From contig OZ025698.1 in assembly GCA_964019335.1 (NCBI GenBank), forward strand, positions 226,701 through 290,700: a stretch of 64,000 nucleotides of DNA, read 5' to 3'. Below are positions 55,564 through 64,000 of the stretch, in pieces. A program made the translations under genes and the position numbers. The notes under the pieces are model-generated. The model did no database searches. It was not told the origin of the DNA and saw only the letters and a list, made by a program, of their open reading frames with translations. How positions within the stretch are numbered: the stretch's first letter is position 1; each line of letters starts with the position of its first letter. The DNA comes from Diplonema japonicum (taxonomy: Eukaryota > Euglenozoa > Diplonemea > Diplonemida > Diplonemidae).

Positions 55564-56973
55564 ATGTTCAGGGCACGAAGGCAACAAGAGTCAAAGTTGA
55601 GGTTTGGAGATGTACTCACTGCAAGGATACACAACGCAGCTACGGTAACAGCAGTGGTGGTGGCTGCTGGGGAGGACGGACGGGCGCTATGCATGGTAGA
55701 GGGAAAGCCACAGCGGCTCGGGGACGTTGAAGGGTTCAAGGACAACGCAGAATGCAAGAACTTCGCGAAGCTCATAGAGGTCAAAGACTTTGTAGAATTC
55801 ACAGTACGAGGGGCGGACAGGAGGGTGTCACGGTGGACACACCACAGCGTCACATCTGCCTTGACGACGAAACTTATTCAGCATGACGGCACAGAGCACC
55901 CTTGCGTCGGGAAAGTTCTCAACACAACGGGCTCATACACACCATTCAAGAAAGCACTGCAAAAACAGGCCCGCAACATAGCCTTCTGGCCACGGTTGGC
56001 CGATCTTTGCAGGAAGAGCAACAACCATCTGTTTGTGCACAAAAAGATTTCTGATGACAACGAGTCCCTGCAGGTTTCGCATGTATTCGCATCCCACTGC
56101 AGTCTTATCGATGTCGGCGGCCGAGCAGGCTGGTCGTTAAGCCTGTCCGACCGGACAGTGGAGAACGCCTTCAACAATGCGATGGGGCTGTCGTTCGAAC
56201 TCTACTTCAGATCCACGCAAACACCTGAGACGGACGATGAATCGAGCTCAGGAGATGATGAAGAGGCCTGCACGGCCCGCATTGTAGGGAGTCTGGTTGT
56301 TCTCTGCATTGCAGCAGATCTACCCAGCAAAATGTACACCATCAGTAGATGCATCGATGGTGAAAGACAGCACCGCCTCACCGCGTACCGAACATTCATG
56401 AAAGAAAACAAACTGGCGATCAAAACATTCGATAAAAAAATAGAACGTGGGCGCATGCAGGTGATCCTCTCAAGCGAAACGGCAAATGTGATACAATGCA
56501 CCGAGTGCGGCATGGCAGGTGTCAAGACAAAAGGTGGTCCGCACAAATGCCCGAAGAACAGGCCCGCTCCTTCAAAAGAATACTCATCGTCAGTACTACT
56601 GTCGCCTTCATCTATATTTGTCGTCAAGATTTCACCCGAAGAAAAAGAAGAAGCAGCGGGCCTTCCAAAAGGTAAAGCACTGTCCTCTCTAATGTACCTC
56701 TGCCGGAGATATGACATAGTGGTTACATCCCTGCTCTCAGAAGAGCGAAACTGCATGCGCCTTATTTTAGAGCTGCATGTTCCTTACTTCACGATGGAGC
56801 CGCGCTTTCTGCGGGAGGATCCGAAAAATAGATACAGGCACAAGTACCTGAACAGCTCCATGCAGCTTACGATTGATGTCTCGCATGGTGCCAGCGAGAC
56901 ACTCCCGATTTATTGCATAGCTTCTTTGCGCGCAATGAAAATTCTTGCTGATTTTTGCAATATAGTTCTCTAA
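55564..56973 (+). CDS. Unrecognised 469-aa protein with a possible zinc-binding motif
   Basis: Intronless frame with good coding character. A CTECGMAGVKTKGGPHKC stretch (about residues 312-329) could bind zinc (CX2C...HX1C). An acidic patch ETDDESSSGDDEE lies near residue 225. There is no signal peptide or membrane segment. I do not recognise the family. The sequence mixes strand- and helix-forming segments and looks like a soluble nuclear or cytosolic protein. Confidence 0.75.
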   Translation: MFRARRQQESKLRFGDVLTARIHNAATVTAVVVAAGEDGRALCMVEGKPQRLGDVEGFKDNAECKNFAKLIEVKDFVEFTVRGADRRVSRWTHHSVTSALTTKLIQHDGTEHPCVGKVLNTTGSYTPFKKALQKQARNIAFWPRLADLCRKSNNHLFVHKKISDDNESLQVSHVFASHCSLIDVGGRAGWSLSLSDRTVENAFNNAMGLSFELYFRSTQTPETDDESSSGDDEEACTARIVGSLVVLCIAADLPSKMYTISRCIDGERQHRLTAYRTFMKENKLAIKTFDKKIERGRMQVILSSETANVIQCTECGMAGVKTKGGPHKCPKNRPAPSKEYSSSVLLSPSSIFVVKISPEEKEEAAGLPKGKALSSLMYLCRRYDIVVTSLLSEERNCMRLILELHVPYFTMEPRFLREDPKNRYRHKYLNSSMQLTIDVSHGASETLPIYCIASLRAMKILADFCNIVL

Positions 56974-57281
56974 TTGAAAAGGGTGTGTGTGTGTTGTGTG
57001 TGTGTTTCTTCTTCTTCTTTTTTTTTTTTTATATTATTTGCTGTAAACTCTATGTTAAGTGTAGGTATACTAATTCGCCAAAAAAGAGGGGACAGGAGGG
57101 GGGGGGGGGGGGAGCCGACCGTTTTTATGCTTTAAAGTTTCCCCTCCCCGAATCGTTCTATCTCTTTTCCCTTCTTCTTCTATCGTCCTCTTTCTAAAGA
57201 AATAAAACAACCCTCCCTCCACACACAAATTCAGGAAGAGAGGGGCTACACTGAAATGGTAAAAAGAGCACGGAGTATAAA

Positions 57282-59716
57282 ATGAGTGGGAAAGGGGACG
57301 GCGGCGTCAGCCTCGCACAGATAAAAAAGGTGGTGGAAGGGATGACGCAGGTGCAGCAAGCCCCGAGCACTGTGCTGTCAAGAAGATTTGTGCGGTATCT
57401 TGGAAGCACCGAGTGGGCAGACCTGACGTACGCAGCCTGCCTGGAGAGGTACAGGGAGGAGCCCAGCACCGACGTCCTCCTCTGTGTAACGCTGTTGATA
57501 CGGCAGTACCTGTCTCTTCATCCCCCTTCTGTGTCGATGCTTCACAGTATTCTCACCTTTGTGCGGGACCTTCTACGTCACGACTCTAACTCCTACGCTT
57601 GCCGATCTCTTATGCACCTTGAGAACGCGGTAATAGCGCACAGCGACTCACTCACTGGCTCCGACATGACTACATGGAAACAGCTAGTTGACGAAAGCGC
57701 GCCCACGCTGACCCCTCCCCCGGGTCAGGGGTCGATGTCCCGAACCTCTTCAAAGGGTTCTTTTCACTCCTCAATGTCCGTCGTGTCGCACAGCACCCCG
57801 AGGGCCCACAGACGCCGACGGTCAGTCGCCAACGCCCCCATCATCGCCGGCCCAGGGTGGCGAGCCATAGAATACGACGGCTTCGCAGACATTAACAGCT
57901 TCGCGGGGCACCAATGGAAGCCCTTCTCGAAAAACCGATACAAAGGCCAGGCAGAGGTGATCCCTTACGAAGTGCTCATTGCAGACGATAAAAAAGAAGC
58001 TGCTGTCCCCAAGACAAGCAGTCACGGCCTGTTTCAGTACCACTACTACTGCGAGCAGGTCCCCCTTAACATCTCGAAACCCGAAATGGAGAAGATCATG
58101 GCGACCCTGTCGTCTGTCCCTGGCGGTGTGTGTGGCATGGGGCCCACACACGCTGAGGTCGAGCTTGCTGAGAAGCTTGTCATCAAGGTCTTCTGCGACT
58201 CTTACGCCAGCCACCTGAAGACAGCGATGTCCTCAATCCGCCTCTCGACCCTCTTGTGTCTCTCCCTCCTCAAGGACCTTGTTGCCTCGCCTTACATCTG
58301 CGTGCGGAAGACGGCGTTCAACATGGTGCTGAACCTCTCCATACACATCAACCTGTTGGAGGACCAGCAGTTCTTTGCAGAAACACAACAAACAAAGTCG
58401 CACATCCCTGTGGTGCATCAGGAGGTGGTGTGGCTGCTGCAGGAGCTCATCCTTCATTTGGTGCAGTGGGACGAAGAGGACTGCGTGTGGCAGAACGCGA
58501 TGGTGTGCTGGCTGACGGTGACGAGCGACCCTGTGACGGGGTTCCCGACAGACAAGGCACTACGCGACATAGATGTCCGGGCGCTGAAGAGGTTTGCGGA
58601 ACTGCCGAGCGTTCTGGAGGACGAAACGGTTTTAGGGTCTGTAGTGAAGATGATCTACACGGCAGTGGTGATCGATGGTAAGTTGGACTCCACAAAGCTG
58701 GAACTGTTGGGCGGGTGGCGGTCGGTAGTAGATTTATTCGTCTGCGTGCACAGCTGGAGCGCACGCGTCCACTGCTTCCAGTTGATGTTCTACCACGTCA
58801 CCGAGCAGATGATGGCTCAGAACGACCTCCGAAGCGTTGTCCCCCCCGAGCAAGGCAGGCTCGTTCTCGACACCGTGCTCACCGAGTTCATAAGGGCGGA
58901 TCTTCACTGGTGCCTGCCTGCGCTCTTCAAGTACCCAACTGACTTCCAGTCGTCTCTGCTTCAGTTCATCACATCCGAAGGCCCGATCAGGGAAGGGTAC
59001 AACCGGGGTGTCGCGCAACACATTCTGCAGCACCTCCAAGGGCTTGCCCTGGAGTACGCAAGGCTGCCAAAGGTCATTAGAGAAGATATCAAGAACCTCT
59101 TCGACAGCAGCGACAGGATGTTGCTAAGTATGAAGCAGCTGTCTACGCTTGCAAGGGCCAACAGTGAGTGCAGGGCAGCGAATATAGAAAACCGTGCCCT
59201 GGCGGCACGGTGGTTATTCACCCTTACGAAGCACGCTGTTGAAGGCCAGCAGGCAGGAGCCACTTTGAAGGCCCATGTTGAGGGCATCCTCAGTGAGCTC
59301 ACTCACGAGAGGCTTCACGACATCAGGTTGCTGTACCTAAACGTGACGGGGGCGTACCTCTTACTGGTGTGATTCGTTTATCTAATTCAAAAAAAAAAAA
59401 TTTTTTTTTTTTAAATTTTTTTTTTTCCTGCAGTTGAAATCTCGTGAAAATGACTACGTTACTGTTATAGATGCTCTGCAGCAAAGTCTTCAGGTTATGG
59501 TTACGGAGAAGGAGACGCATCCGCAGGTATAATTTAATTTCTTTTTAAAAAAAAGATTATTACCCCCCCTCCCATTCCCAAGGTTCTCTTGAAAATGTTT
59601 TACATGATATTGGAATTCGTGTGCACCTTGTCACGGGATCCTCGTGCTGTACAGAGCCCGAAAGACACGATTGTCGATATGTTGATTTTGGGCTCGCTCG
59701 AGGTGTGTTTGAGGGG

Positions 59717-59747
<31 letters not shown>

Positions 59748-60112
59748 AGGTGCCTCATACACTGTTAGCAAGGATAAAGCCTGAAATACTTGTGTATATG
59801 TTCGTGGCGCTGAAGCCTTACCGTTCTGCTGGTGTCTTGACAGCAAGACACGGGCTGTTGCTGCTTGTTATTTCTCAAGTTAGTTACGATAGGTCGCTCC
59901 TCTCTAGCGTGGGCGGAAAAGACTTTTTCTGCTCTCTTCTTGCCGATGACTCTCGACGGCTGGCTCTGGCCGCCTCACTCTTCCTCATTTCCCACTTTAG
60001 TACCTCGGAACCGAAGCTGTGGCAAGCCTCCACAAGAGCGCTCCCCCAGAAAATAGAACGGCCAGTTGCCCTTGCGCAGCATGTCCTGCATCACTCTAAA
60101 ATAAAACAATAA
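57282..60112 (+). CDS. Large alpha-helical (ARM/HEAT-like) protein of unknown function
   Basis: Exons 57282-59366, 59434-59526, 59583-59702 and 59750-60112 join in phase 0 to 886 aa. Introns are 67, 56 and 47 nt, with T- or A-rich cores. Residues about 130-190 are a Ser/Arg-rich low-complexity insert. The rest is rich in amphipathic helices with Leu repeats, like a helical-repeat scaffold (LSTLLCLSLLKDLVASPYIC, RKTAFNMVLNLSIHINLLED). A motif GWRAIEYDGFADINSFAG lies near residue 192. I do not recognise a named family with confidence. No membrane segment is evident. Confidence 0.75.
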
Positions 60113-60698
60113 AGGAAGAAGAATGAAGGAAATCGCCGGCCCCCTTCTCTCCCCCCCTCCCCCCTTTTTTTTTACCCACCCACTCCGCCATCTCCTCATC
60201 CCCCCCCCTTTTTTATACTTAAGACGAGCCGTTCAGAGTGTACTTTCGTTACGGTAAGATAAGAAAAAAAATGAACAAAAACAATTTTTAAAAAAAAAAG
60301 GATGCACCACAAAGGGGGAGGGGGGTAGGGAGGATCACAAAAGGAGTTGTACATAAAGGTACGGAATAGGGAAGGGGAAGTACGAAAAAAAAAAGTGGGA
60401 AGGGGGGGGGAAGAAATATTTTTTTCAAAGAATAAAAAAAACGGGGAGGGGTAAAAGAAAAAAAAAACGCATCCCTGATCCATCCCACCACCCCAACGCA
60501 ACAACGGTTCCCCCCCCTCCCCTTTCAAAAGATTGCTCCACCCCCCCCCTTTCTTTTTTTTCTCCCTATTCCCAACGCCTATCCAAAAGATATTTCTGAT
60601 CCGGTTTTCTTTTTCTTTCTTTTTTTTTTCGTTCTGTACTTCTCAATGTAAAGAAGAGAAGGGGAAAAAAAAAAAAAGGAGGGGAGGGAGGCAAACAA
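60113..60698. other. Intergenic, homopolymer-rich, nothing identified
   Basis: Runs of C, T, A and G; the frames are low-complexity artefacts. A possible acceptor TACTTCTCAATGTAAAG lies near 60651. Confidence 0.4.
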
Positions 60699-61838
60699 AT
60701 GTTAAAACATGTAATACACGTAGCCCTGCTATGGGCGACAGTACAAGGGTTCTGCGCCACAGAATTGGACTGCCAACTAAACGGCGCTTGCACGAACGGG
60801 CAATGCATTTGCGACAAAGGCTGGAAGGGAGAGTGGTGCCACCGTGTCAACGAGGGTATCTCAACTGTGGTGTACCCGAAGACGAGCGACACGGCCAGCT
60901 GGGGGGCAAGCATCGCCGGAGAGCACAACGGTGAGTGGCATGGCTTCTTCAACGTAGTGTGCCAACAAGAAACCTGCGCACACACCAAGAGGGCGATGAT
61001 CGCGCACGGGACAAGCCCCACACCCAACGGTAGGTTCACCTTCAAGGACGTAGCAATCCCCCCTGAACTGGAGAATGTACACGCAGTCCACGACACTGCT
61101 GCATCGAAGTGGCTTTTATTCTACTTCGACCACTTAAAACCGATGCCGCCTACAAATTGTACTGGTGGCAGTACTGACGCAGAAGTGACGGTGACGGGGT
61201 CCAACCCCGGTCGTCTTGGTGTTGCCTCCGCACCATCACCTGACGGTCCCTGGTCGACTGCCCATCCTGTTATTAACGGCCCCACTACTAACGGGTACGG
61301 GATCAACCCTTCAGCCATGCGCTTGGCAAACGGTTCCTACCTTTTAGCGTACAGGTACAACCCTGACACGACTGGGAACATGACGGAAGCCCTTGCGCTT
61401 GCCATTTCAGACCACTATGAAGGACCTTACTCTGTTGTGAACGGGAACCTCACAGGTGGGCCGTTCGGTGTGGGTGGCAGGGCAGGCACGGCGGAGGACC
61501 CTTTCCTCTGGGCCACCCCGCGTGGCTACCACATCCTGTATCACCAGTACAATGGGTCGGTGGGCGGGCCTGCTTGCGACTATGACAACGGTCGTTGTGA
61601 CTTCCCTGGTGCGCACGCCTACTCCCCTGACCTCGTCACGTGGCACAGGTCGCCGTACCCTGCCTACACAACCACCGTCAACATGAGCGGCACGGCAACA
61701 GAGTACAACTTCCGTGAGAGGCCCGGCATCATCTTCGGTGCCGACGGCAGTCCGCAGTACCTCGTCACGGGGGTTGAGACGGGGCTGAAGAGCGGCCCCC
61801 CGTGCAGGAGCGTGTCCGTCGCGTCGGAGCTGCTTTGA
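60699..61838 (+). CDS. Secreted EGF-like plus five-bladed beta-propeller (glycosidase-like) protein
   Basis: The 379-aa intronless product has a signal peptide (about 1-19, MLKHVIHVALLWATVQGFC) and one EGF-like module (CQLNGACTNGQCICDKGWKG). The rest resembles the beta-propeller of GH43/GH32-type enzymes: repeated blade motifs such as SPDGPWS, NPSAMRLANGSYLLAYR, AEDPFLWATPRGYHILYH and AYSPDLVTWHRS. Similar EGF-propeller proteins occur in algae and oomycetes. Catalytic acids cannot be assigned with certainty, though the Glu-Asp of AEDPF is in a typical place. Several N-glycosylation motifs are present. Likely a surface or extracellular carbohydrate-active or carbohydrate-binding protein. Confidence 0.75.
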   Translation: MLKHVIHVALLWATVQGFCATELDCQLNGACTNGQCICDKGWKGEWCHRVNEGISTVVYPKTSDTASWGASIAGEHNGEWHGFFNVVCQQETCAHTKRAMIAHGTSPTPNGRFTFKDVAIPPELENVHAVHDTAASKWLLFYFDHLKPMPPTNCTGGSTDAEVTVTGSNPGRLGVASAPSPDGPWSTAHPVINGPTTNGYGINPSAMRLANGSYLLAYRYNPDTTGNMTEALALAISDHYEGPYSVVNGNLTGGPFGVGGRAGTAEDPFLWATPRGYHILYHQYNGSVGGPACDYDNGRCDFPGAHAYSPDLVTWHRSPYPAYTTTVNMSGTATEYNFRERPGIIFGADGSPQYLVTGVETGLKSGPPCRSVSVASELL

Positions 61839-61922
61839 GTGATAGATCGTAACAACCCCATTTCTTCTTCTTTCCTTTTTTTTTTAACGTTGGGTCTATC
61901 CCCCACCGCTCTTGAGGAACTC

Positions 61923-62699
61923 ATGATGTCGCTGGTGTTATCTGTGCTGCTGGCGGTGCAGGTGCAGGGATGTGTTCTGGAATGCGGCGGGGTGGTCAGG
62001 CCCGGTGAAGTAGCGTGGAACGAAGGTGCGAAATCATGCGAGATGTGCCTGTGCACAGCAAAGGGGCTGTTGTGCGGTGAGCTGCCTGAGGGACAAGGGC
62101 AGAGGACGTGCGCCACGGTCAAAACGTGCCCAACGAACTGTGCAGGCATCAATTGCCCACAGGAGGGTGTGTGCAAGGTGAAAAAGAACGGGTACGCAGT
62201 GTGCAAGCAGCCTTGCGAGAGCAACTGCGGCAAGATCAGGAGGCACGGCTGGAGGGGGTGGGGTGATGGGAACGACTACTGCAACAGGTGCAAGTGTAGG
62301 AACGGCAAAATGAAATGCCGTAACGAGCTGTGCCCACTGCGAACCCCGAAGTGTCTGGCGGAAGGCGATGTGTGCCTTGACCCCAACGTGCCACGCATTA
62401 TGAAAAGGAGAAACAGGAAAAATGGAAAGAACAGAATGAAAGACTGCCCCGTGGGCGCCGTTTGCGCGCCTTCCCAAGCAGTGGTGGACCCCGACTCGCC
62501 TCCTCTTTGGCACTGTTTCTCGACGGAGGCAGGCTGCTCGGCTGTGCCCTCTCCCTGCCCTGCAGACGCAACTTGTACTAACACCCCCTCCGGTCCTGCT
62601 TGCTTATATTGCTGCATCGGCACAGAAGAAGAAACGGCATCGTGGTCCGCTGACCACCGGAAATGGTGTTGTAAAACGAGCAAGGTATTTTGTGACTGA
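61923..62699 (+). CDS. Secreted cysteine-rich (VWC-like) protein, 258 aa
   Basis: I chose ATG 61923 over the upstream 61839 because it gives a clean signal peptide (MMSLVLSVLLAVQVQG), and the preceding bases are a pyrimidine-rich acceptor-like tract. The mature part has over 30 Cys. Two segments look like VWC-type modules (CVLECGGVV then CEMCLCTAKGLLC; CNRCKCRNGKMKC then CP). A basic stretch RRNRKNGKNRMK lies near residue 190, and a final Cys-rich module resembles an EGF-type pattern. It is the second secreted Cys-rich protein in a row. Function unknown, probably extracellular. Confidence 0.75.
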   Translation: MMSLVLSVLLAVQVQGCVLECGGVVRPGEVAWNEGAKSCEMCLCTAKGLLCGELPEGQGQRTCATVKTCPTNCAGINCPQEGVCKVKKNGYAVCKQPCESNCGKIRRHGWRGWGDGNDYCNRCKCRNGKMKCRNELCPLRTPKCLAEGDVCLDPNVPRIMKRRNRKNGKNRMKDCPVGAVCAPSQAVVDPDSPPLWHCFSTEAGCSAVPSPCPADATCTNTPSGPACLYCCIGTEEETASWSADHRKWCCKTSKVFCD

Positions 62700-62985
62700 C
62701 GTATTTTCTTTTTTTTTCTTTTTTTTTCTTTTTTCCCTCTCTGCATGCACTCTCCCTCCCTCCCTCCCTCCCTCCCCTCCTTTCCTACTTGTTGCATTTA
62801 CATGCAATGAACGAAGGGGGGGGGGGGGGACAACAAAAAGAAATTGTAACACAACCAAGAAAAAAAAAAAAAAAGGCCGCCGTTTCCCCCATTCTTTATT
62901 TTTATCGTGTGGAGAAAAAAAAAAAGGGGGGAAAAAAAAAAGGCAAAAAAAAAAAAAAAAAAAAAAAAGGCAAAAAAAAAAAACA
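62700..62985. other. Intergenic, homopolymer-rich
   Basis: T, C, G and A runs, ending in a long A-rich tract directly before the next ATG. Nothing else is identified. Confidence 0.4.
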
Positions 62986-63531
62986 ATGCACAAGTCGTAT
63001 GCGATCGAGTACGTGAAGGAAATGATCTTCGCGATGCTGGACCCCTTGGCGGGGGAGTGGGACAACGTGGACAAAGACGACCTGTACCAAAAGATCATCA
63101 CGAAGTTGTTGGAGATAAGTATCGATGCAAGGCTGTTTGAGTCAGTCAGTAGCATGGCACACATGTGCAGCGAAAGTGACAAGTTTCTGGTGCTGTGGCT
63201 CCCAGGCTCAAGCCTGGAATCGGTTCGGGACACTCTCGTCGTCGATTTGCATTTCAAGGGCCGCTTCTCCCTTATCAGAGCCTCTCAAAAGTACGCCCTT
63301 TTTTATGATACCATTGAGCCAGCTTTTGTGGGGACTGCTGCTTCTCTCCATAAAAGCATTAAAATCGTGTGTGCTGAGATGGCCTATTCCTTCAAGGTTT
63401 CTGGTATGGAGCTGCCACCTTGGCGTACTGAGGCGGTTTACAAAAACTCGTACGATTTTCAGAACAAGTCAAAGGTGCAACAGGCGTCTGTATTCATAAA
63501 TGAACCAGACTCTCCGTTGTCCTCAGCGTGA
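62986..63531 (+). CDS. PDDEXK_6 (DUF506) family protein
   Basis: The 181-aa product from ATG 62986 matches the family layout known mainly from plants. A LVVDLHFKGRFSLIRASQKY segment corresponds to the FVDLDFRSEFEIARPT block. PAFVGTAASLHKSIKIVCAEM and GMELPPWRTEA correspond to the FVGKxERLxxIVxxM and GMHLPPWR blocks. The family is classed in the PD-(D/E)XK nuclease-like fold, with uncertain activity. The upstream in-frame extension is poly-Lys sequence and was left out. No intron is seen. Confidence 0.82.
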   Translation: MHKSYAIEYVKEMIFAMLDPLAGEWDNVDKDDLYQKIITKLLEISIDARLFESVSSMAHMCSESDKFLVLWLPGSSLESVRDTLVVDLHFKGRFSLIRASQKYALFYDTIEPAFVGTAASLHKSIKIVCAEMAYSFKVSGMELPPWRTEAVYKNSYDFQNKSKVQQASVFINEPDSPLSSA

Positions 63532-63567
63532 TTTGGTGATTGAGTTGAGGTAGGGGGGGAGAGGTGT

Positions 63568-63606
<39 letters not shown>

Positions 63607-63651
63607 ATTTTCCGAGTGATGTTGTGTTGAACTTTTTATTTTTTTCCCCCC

Positions 63652-63700
<49 letters not shown>

Positions 63701-64000
63701 CCATGAATCCTTAAGCGTTTCGGGCTTCGAAACGGACGGAAAGAAATGTGAGCGAAAAAAAAAAAAAAAGTCACAACCCCTCGAAGAAAAAAAAAAAAAA
63801 ATAACTAACAAAAATATGCCAACCTGAAACCTGATTTCCAACCCTCCTTCTGACCCCTTTTTTTTATATTCCCTATTTTAAAAAAAAAAAATAAAAAATA
63901 AAAAAGAAGGGGGGGGATATAGCGCTCCTTGACCAATTTTGCAAAAAAAAAAAATAAAATAAAAAAATTAAAAAAGGGGAATGAGCTATGCTGCAGTGGC
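63532..64000. other. Intergenic to the right edge
   Basis: Long A and T runs, no gene or RNA recognised. Confidence 0.4.

Noticed and set aside
1-64000. tRNA, 5S rRNA, spliceosomal snRNA and spliced-leader RNA genes
   Set aside because: I looked for the tRNA B-box pattern, the U6 ACAGAGA context and known euglenozoan leader sequences and saw no convincing match.

Overview
This window is nuclear DNA of a protist. The evidence is short GT-AG introns (34 to about 80 nt, many with a long poly-A or poly-T core), very long uninterrupted exons, dense homopolymer tracts in non-coding DNA, and eukaryote-only families: a four-domain voltage-gated channel, a TMC channel, a PP4 regulatory subunit R2, an AP-5 sigma-like longin and PDDEXK_6. 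Several features point, as inference, to Euglenozoa, possibly a free-living lineage such as a diplonemid. Almost all genes lie on one strand. Many starts follow a polypyrimidine tract plus AG, as at trans-splice acceptors. There is a tandem snoRNA array with single-hairpin, AGA-ended RNAs, an isolated 3' piece of LSU rRNA, and a LINE remnant resembling the Ingi/L1Tc group.

Layout. 1-1926 (-): an ankyrin-repeat gene with a ubiquitin-like N-terminus, running off the left edge. 1930-7886: a divergent strand-switch region packed with foldback elements, short tandem repeats, copies of a repeat that begins with an HDV-like ribozyme, and a decayed LINE. 7887 onward, all genes are (+): a coiled-coil protein; a 2363-aa EGF/IPT multi-pass protein (9130-16700) with a ribozyme-bearing repeat in one intron; a gene-poor stretch with an LSU rRNA piece (about 18071-18260) and a snoRNA-like array (19505-21317); TatD; AP-5 sigma-like; a 1553-aa degenerate DExH helicase; an RRP7-like protein; a 2140-aa four-domain channel; PPP4R2; a ubiquitin-like/LRR protein; three small or unrecognised proteins including one WW protein; a TMC channel; a second ubiquitin-like/ankyrin gene; an unknown protein; an 886-aa helical protein; two secreted Cys-rich proteins; and a PDDEXK_6 protein.

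The most interesting signal is a family of dispersed repeats whose 5' end folds as an HDV-like self-cleaving ribozyme. Two intact copies (11571-11708 and 38802-38938) differ in sequence but keep P1, P2, P3, P4 and the J4/2 catalytic C by paired changes. One lies in sense inside an intron and the other lies between two genes, so either could cut pre-mRNA or a polycistronic transcript. A hammerhead-like motif inside the snoRNA array (about 20875-21000) is a second ribozyme candidate.
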